A DNA stretch of 60,000 nt from Chrysomallon squamiferum. Lineage: Eukaryota > Mollusca > Gastropoda > Neomphalida > Peltospiridae. Both the position numbers and the translations under genes were made by a program. Each line of letters begins with the position of its first letter. Position 1 is the stretch's first letter. The stretch is taken from assembly GCA_012295275.1 (NCBI GenBank), contig CM022671.1:9200858-9260857 (forward strand), read 5' to 3'. The notes under the pieces are model-generated. The model was not told the origin of the DNA and did not search any database. It saw nothing but the letters and a program-made list of their open reading frames with translations. Positions 12,760 to 25,670 of this stretch are shown in pieces.

Positions 12760-14210
12760 GGTGTATGTAACCGTACATGGATGGCTGTTTATATGTATAC
12801 TTCTGATCATGCACAAAGTATAGGTTTTGAAATTTGTTAGGGTGTCGGTATGCTAACTGTCAATATCTCTGTCTGTCTGGCTGGACAGAAACCTGTGGGT
12901 GACAAAGAAATAGCTCAAGAAAGTAGTGATTGAAAAATCACATATGGTAAGAATCAATTTTAAATTACTGGAATTAAACAGATATGATAGCCAAGTAAAC
13001 ACACACCTCTTTGTGAGACTAAATTAAAATTAATGACATTTTATTGACAGACATATTACAAAACCTGTATATTGATTGATTGTTGAAGTATAACCATTAA
13101 ATTTAAATATAAATCCACACTGAGTCTAGGAAGATGATCATCCTTTCAAATATTTACATGAACCAAATTCTTCATTCATTTGAAAATTTTGCCTTTGGGT
13201 CAGTGTATTTTTCATCAAAAAAATGTCTGGTGAAATATTTAGTTTTATTTAAAGTAAATAAACTGTCTGATTTATTAGAAATACATTAACTTATTTTTTT
13301 ATTTAATAAAATAAAGAAAAGTGATAGTATGAAAGTGATAGAAGATTTACACTTACTAACAGAATACGTTATCAAAACAAAAACAACAATAACCAAATAA
13401 TAATAATAATAAAAAAATAAAAAAATAAACTAAACTACAACATTTCCATATTTGTGATCCATCATATTGAATCAGGTCTCAAGTCACATTTGGCTGATTG
13501 GAATTATGAATCTTTTCAGATTCCTGACTCCATAAGCTTCATTAAACCTTTAATTCTTTGACTGTCTAAAAATAAATGTGCTGACAAATGGTAAAGTTGG
13601 TGAAAAAAAAAAAATTCTGAAAAAAATGAGGCATCCGACAAATAATTGTGTTTGTAAAAGTGACCTAAAACACTCCTTAATATTAGGTATCTATCAGTTT
13701 CAACACTGGATCATAGAGACATAAGATGTGTATTTTTCTGTGTGCATGCATGTGTGCATGTGTGTTATGTGTTTGTGGATATTATATATATAACCATTTC
13801 TTAACATAATATCAAAAGCCAAAATTTTCTGTTGTCCTCTATTGTTGTTTAAAGTTCAGTACTTGGCCATGCAACTTAAGATCTAGTTTGATGTGATTTA
13901 CTAGTAATCTTTACTGTCTGCAATTTATCACCTTAGATGTGTATCATGAGAAACATATTTTGTCTAGTATTACAAGTAGTAAAATAAATAAATTCTCAAT
14001 TAGTTTGAGACTGAGTGGCATCAGCCAATGATAAGAGAAAATATATTACTACTAAACATGAAAGTCTCGTTTAGAGTACAAGCTATTACAGAGAGAGAGA
14101 GAAAAAAATGTTAGCCGCAGTATAAGAGAAAATTAAAAAGACAAATCAACATATGATAATAAAGTACATAGTTAAATTTTATATATCATATTGATTTTGT
14201 AATATAAATC
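12760..14210. other. AT-rich unique non-coding sequence
   Basis: No gene is visible. The stretch holds A-rich runs near 13390-13430 and 13600-13625 and a TGTGCATGCATGTGTGCATG motif near 13740. Confidence 0.6.
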
Positions 14211-14212
14211 AT

Positions 14213-14214
<2 letters not shown>

Positions 14215-14244
<30 letters not shown>
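14215..14244. repeat. (TG)15 microsatellite
   Basis: Fifteen uninterrupted TG units flanked by AT-rich sequence with TATATTA-type words. Confidence 0.95.
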
Positions 14245-14245
<1 letters not shown>

Positions 14246-15880
14246 CATAATTTCACATATAAAAATATATATTAATATTATATTATATAATTTATCTTTG
14301 TAAGTTTTATCACTAATTTTGAACATTCTGCATTATCAATAATATATATATTATTAGTTTGCTTTACATTTTTATAACTTCTACAATTTTACTTATTAAC
14401 CCTTTTATACCTTCCAATATTTTCTTCTTTAATCTTCTTTAAAATTTTAACAGTCACAATTTTTAATCCTTGAAAGACATTTCACCTTATAGCAATATCA
14501 TAACCCATATACTTTTATGATCATATTTTATTCACAATTCATTTGCAATTTGTAGACCTCGCATGACAGATCAGATACGATTTGATGGTCTATTTCCCAA
14601 GTGACATAATTATTTCCATCCTTGTGCCATGTAGGGATATAGTTCAGTGAGAAATAAATAACTTGCAGGATTATTATCAAAGTTTAAACAGGCTCAATCA
14701 TTTTCCATTCTCATCCAAGTTAGCATGATAAATCATCATGAAGAAAATGTGTTTGAGGAAATTGTCACTGATTAGGACACTTAATGCTTAAAAGCATTCA
14801 GTTACAGGCGCCACAGATTTATTTTTATGACTCCAGGATCAACACTAACTAGACAAATGTAATTTAACTTGACTACGTAATATTAGAAATCATTCACTTC
14901 CACAGTTTCTTACTGCAGTCAGATAGTGGGCCCATAACACACATACTTCAAGTTATCTTTCTTTGATGGAAACACGAGTAAACAAAATTACTGGTACAAT
15001 ATGAATGTCCAAAGGTAAAAGGTGAAAATCATGTTATTTGTATGTAAATTTGACACTCCATTTAACATAACTCTACTTGAAAATCTGAACAAAATCTGGG
15101 AAATATATAAATATTCTCAAATGAGTCAGAATAAATTATCCAATTCTTGCAAAACAAGATCAATCTGTTGTCCATCAGGGTAAGTAAAAATTCAGAGTAA
15201 ATTTAGTTCTGAAAATTATTCTACATTGTAAATATTTGCGTTTTTTCTAACATACTTTGCAAAATCTTGATTTCTGAGTTTCCAGACTTTACCCCTTTTA
15301 GTTTGTTAAATGGAGGGTATGTATATATTAATGCACATGCATAAATGTATGGTGATTGTGTGTGTATGTTTAATTAAGTGTGTATTTATATACAAGTTGG
15401 TCTGTGTGTTTTTATGTATATTAAAGCATGCATATGCTGTGCTTACATGTGTCTGTTTGAATCATCTTATAATAAAGTTGCAGCATGTGCAAGCACATAT
15501 TTTTTGTATTTTCTTAGGAAGAAACATCTGAAAATGTGACTTTTATCACATATTTCTAAATAAACCTGCTGAAGTATGTAACTAAACTGCTTCCAAGCCA
15601 GTGATGCATATGATCATGCAAAAAATGTAATATATTCATTAAGTAATACCATTCATTAATATTCTCAAAGGAAAACCTAAGAATTAACAGTTCATCCATG
15701 TCTTAAGGGCAGTACAAGATTAAAAGAATTTTAATTATAAATGAATGTGCGTAGTATGAAGAATATGAAGTTCTAATAAACTGTGATAGTTTGAATTAAG
15801 TAAAACCATATATTAATTAGATACACACATACTGTTAAATTAAGAGTTAAAAAAAACAGTCAGTGAGATATGTCAGAGGT
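14245..15880. other. Non-coding sequence, more complex at 14550-15000
   Basis: No gene is visible. The part at 14550-15000 has mixed composition and no simple repeat, so it is a moderate candidate for conserved non-coding sequence. At 15310-15450 the strand is rich in TGTGTATG words. Confidence 0.45.
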
Positions 15881-15883
15881 AGA

Positions 15884-16157
15884 AACAGTCAGACAGAAGA
15901 GAGCAAATGAGAGAGAGAGAGCAAGAGAGAGGGAATGAAAGAGAAAGTCAGAAAAAGAAAAAAGAAAAGAAAAGAAACAGAACTAACAAAGAGAGAAAAA
16001 AGGCAAAAGGTACTGAAGAAATAATGATGAAAAAACCCATAAAACAATGGAGAAAACAAAACCAGAGAAAGAAAGAGAAATATAAACAAGAGAGTGAAGA
16101 AATACAGAGAAGTAAAAAAAAAAGTAATAAGAGAAAAATACAAAGTCAGACAGACAG
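15884..16157. repeat. Purine-rich (GA/A-rich) tract
   Basis: About 275 bases on the plus strand are mostly A and G: GAGAGAGAGAG near 15910, then irregular AAAGAAAAG, GAAAGAGAAA and GAGAGAAAAAA words. Few pyrimidines interrupt it. Long purine asymmetry of this sort can form intramolecular triplexes and is often replication-sensitive. Long open frames on both strands (Lys/Glu/Arg-rich on plus, Phe/Leu/Ser-rich on minus) follow from the bias and are not genes. Confidence 0.9.
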
Positions 16158-16160
16158 TCA

Positions 16161-16170
16161 TGTGTGTGTA

Positions 16171-16201
<31 letters not shown>

Positions 16202-16202
16202 A
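16161..16202. repeat. (TG)n microsatellite
   Basis: TG repeats with two TA interruptions near the start, abutting the purine-rich tract on its 3' side. Confidence 0.95.
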
Positions 16203-16420
16203 GGTAAAGGAAAATTATAAAGTAAACCAAAATAAATAAACAAAAAAATTAAAAAATTAAAAAATTAAAAAAAAAAATGGGTAAGAAGAAAAAAGAAGAC
16301 CCAAAAAGAAGACATAAAAAGAAGACCCCAAAACAGAAGAAAATGAAAGAAAAAAAAAATGGAGGAAGAAAAGGATGCCTAAATGAAAGATTGAAAGAAA
16401 AGAAAAAGAAGAATAACAGG
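16203..16420. repeat. A-rich tract with AAAAGAAGACCC repeats
   Basis: AAATTAAAAAATTAAAA repeats at about 16240-16275 are followed by three copies of AAAAAGAAGAC (then CC, AT or CCC) at about 16290-16330, spaced 12-14 bases. The rest is AAGAAAA-type low complexity. Confidence 0.8.
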
Positions 16421-18500
16421 GTGTTTTTTTTAAATATTGAAATAACTAATTAATAAAATTTTGTTTTCATTGTTTGTCTACTACAAGAAAGGTATGAACT
16501 ATTTCAGATATGTCGATCACATCTCAAGAACATTGTTTGCAAATAATGCTATCCATACACCATGCTTCAATAGTCACACTTCCTGAACTTGTGAAAAACA
16601 AACGGACATCCTCTTTATATCTCACACATGAGGCATATAAACCAATATTTATTCTGTTGATCTGTCCAGCTAAGCCAGAATCAATGATCTTTCATGGGTA
16701 TATATTTTCACTTAAGTCACATAAAACAAACCTATTCAGTACAAGTCACACGGAATAATGGAAGATTCTTTCAATATTTATATTATAACTAATCAATTGG
16801 ATCCAGTCTTTAAAGATTATTTCTGTCCATCATGATCAACTTGCACTCTGGTGATCAAACTATACAACAGATTTTCTGTAAAAATTTATCTATAATAATA
16901 TTTTTTTCTACTAATACTCCATTATGTTTTATTAACTAACAGCTAGTTGGATATTGCTCCAGTTTTTGATTTTTGAATATGGGAAAGTATTTCTTTGTTC
17001 AGTATTTTGTATGTCTTGTTTGATGATGGTGAGATAAGTAATGAAATATTTAATACTTTCAAATAATATTTAGATCTTCAGAATTTGGTTTTAGTGTAAG
17101 AGTATTTGGTAGTGAGAGCATATCAAAAATATTCTGAATCTAAGCCAATCAAATAAATCTGTAAAAATCAAATATAAAATGATAAGATTTTTGGTACATA
17201 AGAAATTTCATATTCAGAATTTGCTAACTTGAAACTTTTCTTATTGTAAAAGTTTAAACTATTAGTAATCAGCTACTGACATAAAACAAATAAGGTTTGT
17301 TTAATACAAACTGTTTTAAATATTAATTTTTGTTTTACTGAACAAGGAACAAGTCTTTGAATGTCATGTAAAAATATTTTTAAATCTTTGACATGTTCAT
17401 CATCATTGGAAGAATAAACAACATGTCTACAACAGATCATTGTGAATGATCAAGTCAGACAGACTGCAACTGTTGCATCATCCAAGTTTCCATTTCTCCT
17501 TTTTATGACAATCATCTTTGTAATGATCTCTTTATTTTTGTTTTCCATCCCCCACACAAAACAAACAAAAGGTGACAAGATAATATCATTTTGAAATAAG
17601 ATTTGCACTAAGCTACTATTTTAGCATATATATGTCATATGCTCAAACTAATTGAACAAAACTATTTTGACAATAAAAATAGAAAATAAAAATAATAATC
17701 CTACTAAACCTCCCACATCCCCAGATGCAATTTCCTGGATTGTAAAATGTGATATTTATGTCTCTCTGTATGTTTTATGTCAAACACTGAATAACCTAAT
17801 TCATTTTCAACTGAAAACAAGATGGAGAAAATTGTTTCTGAAGTTCACATCTGAAAATTTTAATCAGATTGCCTTATATCCTTGTCAAAGGAGTAAATAC
17901 ATTGATGGGCAAAAGAAAATATAATAGTTATATTAATAAAGAGAAAATATTAAAGATTTTAGTTTTAATTTTTTAATTCTTTACAGTAAACAAAGAAATG
18001 TGATCATATTAAGATGGGGATAATGTAAAATTGACATACTGCTTCTGAAATTTACAGAATTGATGATAGTTTTCACTGTTTACAAGTTCAGTTTCACAGT
18101 AATATCACAGTTTGATGTTTCTTCTGCGTTAGAGTATATATTAATTTTTACTCAAGTGTGTATGTTCTGTACCAGTGGACTGAGAAAGGGAAAAGGTAAC
18201 AGGATTTTTTTAATTTTGAAGGGGTTACATCTTTGTATTTTTTCTATATATATTTTTTTTTTTTAAATGTTTCAGAAGAGAAGAGAGTTTAAAGAAGTGT
18301 CATCTGTGCAGTAAATTTAACTAGAGAGGCAAGATGTATGTCTCTTGCTCAGATACCACACAAAAACCATTATCTGGTTTTAAAGCATCCATTAGAACAA
18401 GATTCTCTTTAATAAAAATAACTCAAACTGTCAACATATCTTCTTTCTACTTTTTTTTTTTTAACAGTTGAAAAAAATAAAATGTGTTTCAGTCAAAAAA
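16421..18500. other. AT-rich unique non-coding sequence
   Basis: No gene is visible. Open frames at 16510-16758 and 17652-17924 have no recognised domain and ordinary local composition. A T-rich run is at about 18250-18265 and another at 18452-18463. Confidence 0.55.
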
Positions 18501-18509
18501 ATAAAAATA

Positions 18510-18537
18510 AAATTAAATTAAATTAAATTAAATTAAA
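18510..18537. repeat. (AATTA)n microsatellite
   Basis: About five to six pentanucleotide units, preceded by AAATAAAAATAAA. Confidence 0.9.
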
Positions 18538-19740
18538 GAAATAAACTTTTGTGTTTGCCATAAATAAAATGTATTATACATGTCATTTGAACTAATAATT
18601 AAACTTCAGATAATCAATCATAAACAATGAGGTGAGGAAAATGTAGTACATAAACATATTCTTGCTAGAGTTAAATATAAATACTGTATGTGTGCATGTG
18701 CATGTACATGTATCAAAATGTGAGTGTATGTATATGGGTGTGTATGTGTACATGGGTGCCTGAAGGTGTCTGACTGTGTATGCGTTTGTGTGTGTGGATG
18801 TTTGTATGTCAGATGAGAGAACTATGATGGTAATTACCACATCCTGTGTTAATTAAATCTAATGCTAATTACACCACATTATCTGCCAAGGCACAACATT
18901 TGTAAAACACAGCTGGAGTTAGTATCATATTTTGCAATTATATCCTATATGTTGATGAACTTAGCTGCAAAATTAATCAAACATTTCAGGAAATCATAAA
19001 CATGTTTTTTCTCACACCAAAATCTTTTTTGAAGATAATTATAGGGGTGTCAACAGTTTTACAAATATTTTCCCCTTACAGTTTGGACAAAATAAAAAAT
19101 TAATAATATTAATTATAAAATCATTATTACGTTAATTTTAAGCGGAAAAAATATGAAAAGAAAAGCAAAGTGATATGTTGGTTCTGTTTTGTTCAAGTGA
19201 AAAATATTTAAACCAAACTGAAAAATCTCAGAAAAAAACCAAAACAACTTAATGAAAATTAAAAATAGAATAAAAACAAAGAAACAAATAAAGACAGAAA
19301 ATAAAAATTACAATAAAGAATAACAAAAAAGAAGAAAATAAAAATTAGAGTTATTTTGTGCCATTCTGACAATTTTGATCAAATGTATTTTCAGCTATCC
19401 GACATTTCTTGCACATCATCTTCACATGTTTAACACACATATCAAATGCAGTCATCCATCATGGAAATGCTTCTTCAAAGAGTCGGAACAAACTACTTCA
19501 CTGCTAATCCCCTAAGAGCAGTGCGATTAACAGGATTTTTGCTCTGAGAAAATACTTGAGAGATTCATTCACCACTGACTGTTCAGGTTAGAGAAGTAAT
19601 GAACCCTGTGATTTGATTTCACTTTGATTGTAATTCAGTGTCTGAGGAAACTTCCAAGGCTTTGCTGCTTTGCTGTTGACATTATGAACAACAGCACTGA
19701 GCACTTAGTTTAATCCAGCATTCACTGAACTCCCTGGGTC
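18538..19740. other. Non-coding sequence, TG-rich then complex
   Basis: No gene is visible. TG-rich words (TGTATGTG, GTGCATGTG) occupy about 18690-18800. At 19080-19350 the DNA is A/T low complexity. The part at 19385-19740 is mixed in composition, without simple repeats, and includes TAATCC and GATTAAC words. It leads directly into the satellite starting at about 19740. Confidence 0.5.
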
Positions 19741-20260
19741 ACTTAACAATAAATGCCACAACAGCTAAACTGTCAGAGTTAGGATAGCTGTCCATCTGTT
19801 GTCAGGAAGTAACAGAAGGTGTAAGACCACCACACAAATTAATCTGATAATATAAATTATCTGAGATTATCTGCTCAGATTACAAGAATTAGCTATCTGT
19901 CCTTTGTCAACAGTATCTGGAAAGGTGAAAGGGCAATAAATTAATTCATCTGCTAATACAATTAATTCAACAATCTTGGCTTATAGAATAATAAAATTAG
20001 ATATACATGTTTTGTCAGTAGCATTTGGGAGGGTGAAAGGACACTGTAGTAATTAATCTGTTATTACACTGACTTCAACAGTCTTGGATTATCTGTATGG
20101 AAAAGACTAATTAAATATCTGTCCTAAGTAAGAAGGTACTGGAATGGTGAACAGCTACTAGACTAATCTGTTTAATACAATTACTTCAGTATCCTGGATT
20201 ATCTTCTTATCAGTGATAATATTAGCACCATTATTATTAGGAAGTATTTGCCATAATGCT
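19740..20260. repeat. Diverged satellite, 100-113 bp monomers
   Basis: The word AATTAATCTG (or a variant) starts at about 19837, 19938, 20051, 20161 and 20261, spacings of 101, 113, 110 and 100. Within each monomer the parts come in the same order: a TAATACAATTA-type word, a CAACAATCTTGG-type word, ATTATCTG, TTAG followed by ATCTGTCC, and GGTGAAAGG. A partial copy precedes the first from about 19740. Monomers differ greatly from each other, so this is an old array. Confidence 0.8.
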
Positions 20261-20747
20261 AATTAATCTACTAATATAATTATCTTGAATAATATGGCTT
20301 ATCTGACTTCAGTAGAAGAATTAGCACAGTTATCTTTCATTTTCTGAAGATAACTGGGAGTGTTAGGCCACTAAACTAAACATCACTGGCCATATTGATA
20401 TACATAGAGCAAAAATGCCATAATGCTAATTAATCTACTAATATAATTATCTTGAATAATATGGCTTATCTGACTTCAGTAGAAGAATTAGCACAGTTAT
20501 CTTTCATTTTCTGAAGATAACTGGGAGTGAAGTTAAGCCACTAAACTAAACATCACAGCCATATTGAGAAGCAAAAATGCCATAATGCTAATTAATCTAC
20601 TAATATAATTATCTTGAATAATATGGCTTATCTGACTTCAGTAGAAGAATTAGTACAGTTATCTTTCATTTTCTGAAGATAACTGGGAGTGTTAGGCCAC
20701 TAAACTAAACATCACTGGCCATATTGATATACATAGAGCAAAAATGC
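20250..20747. repeat. Three near-identical tandem copies of a 162-169 bp segment
   Basis: Copies begin with GCCATAATGCTAATTAATC at 20250, 20417 and 20579 (periods 167 and 162), and the third ends near 20747. They are almost identical to each other. The second copy carries a small insertion (AGTGAAGTTAAGCC in place of AGTGTTAGGCC) and lacks a few bases near its end (CATATTGAGAAGC). Each copy contains one monomer of the older array to its left plus an extra tail ending CATAGAGCAAAAAT. This is therefore a recent amplification of the last monomer together with flanking sequence. Confidence 0.95.
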
Positions 20748-22440
20748 AAAATGTATTAAAAGAATCTCTCTCTCAGACACCCATACACAAAACTCATATA
20801 GAAATATATTATTTTTTTAAATTTCTATAAGGTCACTAGTCACTTATCAGCTCACAATTAATCACGATATTAACGTAATTATTATTTAATAATACAAACA
20901 CCAAGAAAACCTAAAATATCAATGAACATAAAACTCTTTCCATCTCATTTCTCTTTCTGTGTTTCTCCTATCTCTGTCTTTTCTCTCCCCTTTCCTCTAT
21001 CAACTGAAATATAAATCCAGACACATATACACACAAGTAAAAAGAAAAGAAAAGAAACCACAAAAATAATCTATGCCATTAAAATGTATTGTAATGGATT
21101 TCATAATTAAGTTTCATTCTTTCCAACTACATTAGTAATGAGACCCATAACTTAACCAATTCAACTGACATTAATATTTCCCTTCTTACATGATTTCAAC
21201 AATCTTGCTATCTTCCTTGTCAAAAACACTGATAGTTAAGAAAAATTATTGACACTGTAATAACACAGATAAAATGATAAAAAAAAAAAAATTCTTCCCC
21301 ATAAAAAACAACTAATGTTTGAAAAAAAAGAAATAATGATTTAAATGTTTGCAGAAGAAAGTAAGTTGATTAAAAGAAGAAAACAAAAAGAGAAAAAGAG
21401 AAAAACAAAAGAGATTTATTTTAAAAATAATTATTTTATTTTGAATATTTGTTTTTGTATTATCATAAGAAATCCACAAAATAAATTTTTAATTTTTAAT
21501 TTATTTTTTATATTTTTTCTACACATTGTTTTTATCACATGCACTGAGTAGTCACATCCATGTTAGACTTTAAAAAACAACAAATATCAACACACACACA
21601 CACACAGACTGATATATGGCACAAATACACACATATATCTCTCTAAAAAATAAATAAATATATAAATATATAAAATAAAATAAAATAAAATATTAGTAAT
21701 AATAATAAAATAAAAAAAATGGAATTAAGAAAAAAAAAAAGAATGAAAAGAAAAAAAGAAAGAAAGGAAAAGAAAGTCTTTCAAAATAACACTGCCTGAG
21801 CACTTAAAGTGAATATTTAAAAATGATTATGTTTTTCACTGTTGTGTCCCACAGTCATGTAATAATTACTTCCTTATCCATGTCTCCTTCAGTGTTAATT
21901 AAAAGAAAAGTCTGGAAAAAAATATACATATACAAAAAAATAGCCTAACTACTTAGATATTTCATTTTGAAAAACAATCTACAAATTAAAAAAAAAATAC
22001 TAATAATAAAAATAAAAATGATAATAATAATAATAAAGATATAAAAAGTAAATAAAATCAGAAAAGAAAATGATTAATGCAAAAACTATTACTAAATATC
22101 ATAAAATATGTTTGTGTTTTTAATGCATGCATACATGTGTTTGATGTGACTGTATGTTTATAAGTTATTTTCTTTACAGGTTTATATGTGTTTATTATTT
22201 TGTGTGTTAATAATATACCACATGTGCATATATTTTTGAGTGTGTGTATGTGTGTGTATCTGTGTTTTGTGTGTATTATGTCTCTGTGTTTTATATTTAT
22301 GCGTGTTTATCTACATGGATAGGTGTGTTGCATGTATACATACAAATGTATTTCTGATTACATAAAAACAAAGTTTATGTCATCATAGCTTAAAGAAATA
22401 TTTGCATATTTCATGAGATCCCATATTTCTTCTGCATTTT
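20748..22440. other. Low-complexity AT-rich and TG-rich stretch
   Basis: No gene is visible. It contains CT-rich sequence at 20937-20998, A-rich runs at 21270-21420, (AC)8 at about 21590-21606, AAATAAATATATAAATA and AAAATAAAATA words at 21645-21690, (AAT)n at about 22017-22037, and TGTGTGTATG-rich sequence at 22115-22345. Confidence 0.65.
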
Positions 22441-22800
22441 TTTCCCCAAAAGATTCTTTACTTTGCTTCGGTAGTAAGATTTCTAAAATTTCGTGGTAAC
22501 GAGGTGATCAATATGTAATACGTTAATCACCATCATCGAAGAGTGGATTTCTTGTTAAATCATTGAGGCAGATCAAAGGTTAACTCACATCAGTCAGATA
22601 ATTGTTAACCACTGACCAGAAGGGTTTTTGTACTGTTCTGACCCACACCATCCTGGCAGCTAGCACGCTGGTGGGCTGGCGTAAGCCTTGGGTTAATTTG
22701 TGTTTTCTGTTCACTTTAATGGCCAACTAATGATTTTGCTTGATACTGCATTAAAAGATCTAGGTTCAGCTTTGAAATAAGTAAAAATAAAGTGTAATTT
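22440..22800. other. Complex non-coding segment
   Basis: Mixed composition with relatively high G+C for this window and no simple repeat. Words include GATCAAAGGTTAAC, GCTAGCACGCTGGTGGGCTGG and a repeated GTTAA element. It has no open frame of note and no tRNA-like A and B boxes. Its sequence complexity makes it a candidate for conserved non-coding DNA, but that is inference. Confidence 0.35.
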
Positions 22801-23359
22801 ATTTAAAGAAAAGAAAAATGTCTTCTCCATCAAGAATAAATGAATGTTTAATGACAACTGAGGAAGGAACTGCATCAGATATTGGGTGTCAGACAGGAGT
22901 TAATATATGGATATGTTAATTAACAATATCTATGCAAATCTGAGTGTTTATTTCAATTTGACTCTCTATTTATGTAATGAATGTTTATTTATGTATCTGT
23001 TATCACTATCATATTAATAATTATTAATTTTAATAAATTATGAAATTAATATAGAATGTGTATTTTATATAATATTGTCAATTTAGTATAGTGGATCAGA
23101 GAAATTTATATTTTTCTTGTACTTCTAAAAAATGTTTAATATATATTTTTTTAAATTAAAAGAAACACCAACCCAAAACAAATTAACTTTTTAAACATCA
23201 TTTAGAAAGGAAAACAAAAAATGAAATAGAAAACAATTTTTCTAACAACTTTAGTCTTGTTATTATGCTTTGTTATATTTTCATATGATTCCCTCTTTTT
23301 AATGTTTTACATCTCTAAAATTTAATAAATTTAATTCGAACATTTGCTCCATCTGTCCG

Positions 23360-23383
23360 CCTGTCTGTCTGTCTGTCTGTCTG
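23360..23383. repeat. (CTGT)n microsatellite
   Basis: About six CTGT units with a leading CCGC imperfection. Confidence 0.9.
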
Positions 23384-23539
23384 AGAATCTGTCCATCACT
23401 CCTTCCCCTTCCATCTTACACTTTACATCTCTCTACCTACAGTAACAGTCTGAATTTTTTATTCTTCTCGTTTAAAACAAAACATCATTTTTTAATGTTA
23501 ACAAAATCTTTCGCTTGATTTGAGTTGTTTTCTTTTCCC

Positions 23540-24540
23540 AGACTTTCTATCTCATTCCTCATCTCTAACAACTTGAGGCCAAAGGATCACCAACACCCAC
23601 TTCTGATGAGCCTGGATTTACCAGCTAATGGAGATTCTATGCCATGAATATGTTAGTGTCATCTCCAAGGCTCGGTGACATGTGGCAATGCAATGAGCCA
23701 TTTCTCACCCATATTTGTGTCTGTGTCTGCCATGTTTAGAGATAACTTCAGACCAAAAAGAATACAATGCTTGACAATATGCCAATATTTTATGCAAATA
23801 ATTCATATGGTCAGAGTAAATTGTTCTGTAAGCCCTCGTTGCAAAAATAAATGCACAAGAGTAATAGGGTTTTTGTGAATACCAAATAATAATATAATAC
23901 CAATCAATATAATAAAGAATAATAAAAAAATAAAAAAAATTAATAAATAATAAAAAAGCAAAAACAAACAAAAAAACACAACAATAATAAAGTATAGTAG
24001 AAATAAACAAACTGAAATAAATTATTCAGATTATGTATTTTTATTAACTCTTACAGGTATCATTCATACAGTCAAGCATTTTGTAACCTTAAAATCAGAA
24101 AAGAAACCTGCTCCCTCCATACTACCGGGTACACTCATCCATTATTAGCAAAATCCTTCACTCTGTATTTTCTCACTGGCAGAAAAGAACATACAATGGT
24201 CTTTGTTGCTGCTGTCAGTGAGCGCTGCTTGAAATGAGAGGTATTGATCCTGAAACCTATCAGTCTTCAGGCAAAGTCTCAGCTACCACTGAGTAGATGT
24301 CTGGTCTTAAAGAAAAGTGTTTCTATTTCCAGACTAAACTCTAAGACATAACAAATGTCAGTCCAACTACTGGCAACCATGATGATTGGTAGAAGATTGT
24401 ATCTAGGTACAGCTATCCTATTCAGAATGATTTGTGAAGGTGCAAGACAGCTAATCTTCTAAAACACTAACCCAGACAAACAATTTGGACTGTGTGTAAA
24501 AAAAAAAGAAGAGATAAACCAACATGAATCTTTAAACTTA
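23540..24540. other. Two complex segments around an A/T-rich spacer
   Basis: The parts at 23560-23870 and 24060-24480 have mixed base composition without simple repeats. Between them, 23880-24010 is AATAAT-type low complexity. Frames of 67 and 101 codons overlap on opposite strands here, but neither has a recognisable domain, so I see non-coding sequence. Confidence 0.4.
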
Positions 24541-25300
24541 AAAAAATTAGACTGGTCACTGAGAGAGGACGCTGTTGCTTTGGGAATTATTCAATTCTGT
24601 AGATTTTATATCTAGAAAGGTGAATTTCATAGGTGTGGCATATAGGGGACTTGTATGTGTTCTGTGCCCCAGAATTTTTAAAGGGAAACTGCATATCATA
24701 CAAAAAAATCTGTCAGAGTTAAGAGAGTGGAAATTTGTGGGTTTACCCACCATTATCACCATCAGATAAAAACTTTATCTTTAACATATGTTAACTACTA
24801 TAAATGCTAAACAACCAACCAATAATTCATTTATCCATTCCAGACAGGATATTTTGTAAGTCACAAGTTATTTAACAACAATAATTCTCCCCAACAAACA
24901 AATAAAAAAAATTAAAAATAAAAAACCACAAAAAAACACAAAAAAAAAAAAGTATTACAAGGGTATATGGACTTATTCCCTCAAGACATCTGTTTTCCAA
25001 TCAAAAAAAAAAAAAACCCAAAAGATTAAAATATCTAGGACATAAGCCTCTGTGTTGAAATGTTGGCTACATCATGTGCTCTCGTTCATTTGTCTTGCAG
25101 AATGACTTTTCTCAGAAATTTTTAGTTTTTGATAAAATACTTTATAAACTTTTGTAGGGATTATTTTTTTATTTATTATTATTTTGTTTTTGCATTTGTC
25201 ATACTTAAGGTTTTTCACTCTAGAAATCCTAACGATGCAGCAAAAACCACACAACACTTCATCTTAAAATACTAATTTTTAACTGAAACCAAAAACTGAA
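24541..25300. other. AT-rich non-coding stretch
   Basis: Opposed short open frames cover 24556-24769 without recognised features. Poly-A-like runs at 24895-24955 and 25000-25020 separate short unique pieces. Confidence 0.5.
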
Positions 25301-25309
25301 TGCCAGGAA

Positions 25310-25670
25310 AAATAATTCATTTTCAGAAAATTGTTGCACATTTTAAGCTTAATTATTATAAGATAACATTTTGAAATGAAAGAAGAAAAAAAAAAAATTA
25401 CTTCATCCAAAAATAATATTTTTTGTCTTGTGCCAAAAATTAGAATGCAACCAAATAAATGTCCAGATTGTTGCATGATTTAAACTTTTGTTGACTATCA
25501 GCAAAAACTTCTGAAAATTAAAAAAGTGTTTTATTTGAATCTCAACAACAAATTCACTTCTATGAATATAAAGAGGTAAAATAATAAAAATTAGAAAATT
25601 ATTGCAAGTGAGGAAAAATGACTAAAGTTCAGAAAACTGTTGCATGATTTAAAGTTCATTAAATATTACA
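25310..25670. repeat. Degenerate tandem array, 140-167 bp unit
   Basis: The core TTCAGAAAATTGTTGCACATTT or a variant (CCAGATTGTTGCATGATTTA, TTCAGAAAACTGTTGCATGA) occurs at about 25321, 25462 and 25628, about 140 and 167 bases apart. The word TTGTTGCATGATTTAAA is shared most clearly by the second and third copies. Sequence between cores is poorly conserved, so this is an old array of at least three copies. Confidence 0.55.

Noticed and set aside
12490-12823. Open frames of 67-108 codons on both strands
   Set aside because: They read through (ATGT)n and TG-rich DNA, giving Tyr-Val-Cys-Met or Thr-His-Ile repeats.
15889-16230. Open frames of 98 and 113 codons on opposite strands
   Set aside because: They follow from the purine-rich tract and TG repeat (Lys/Glu/Arg or Phe/Leu/Ser/His/Thr only) and show no domain.
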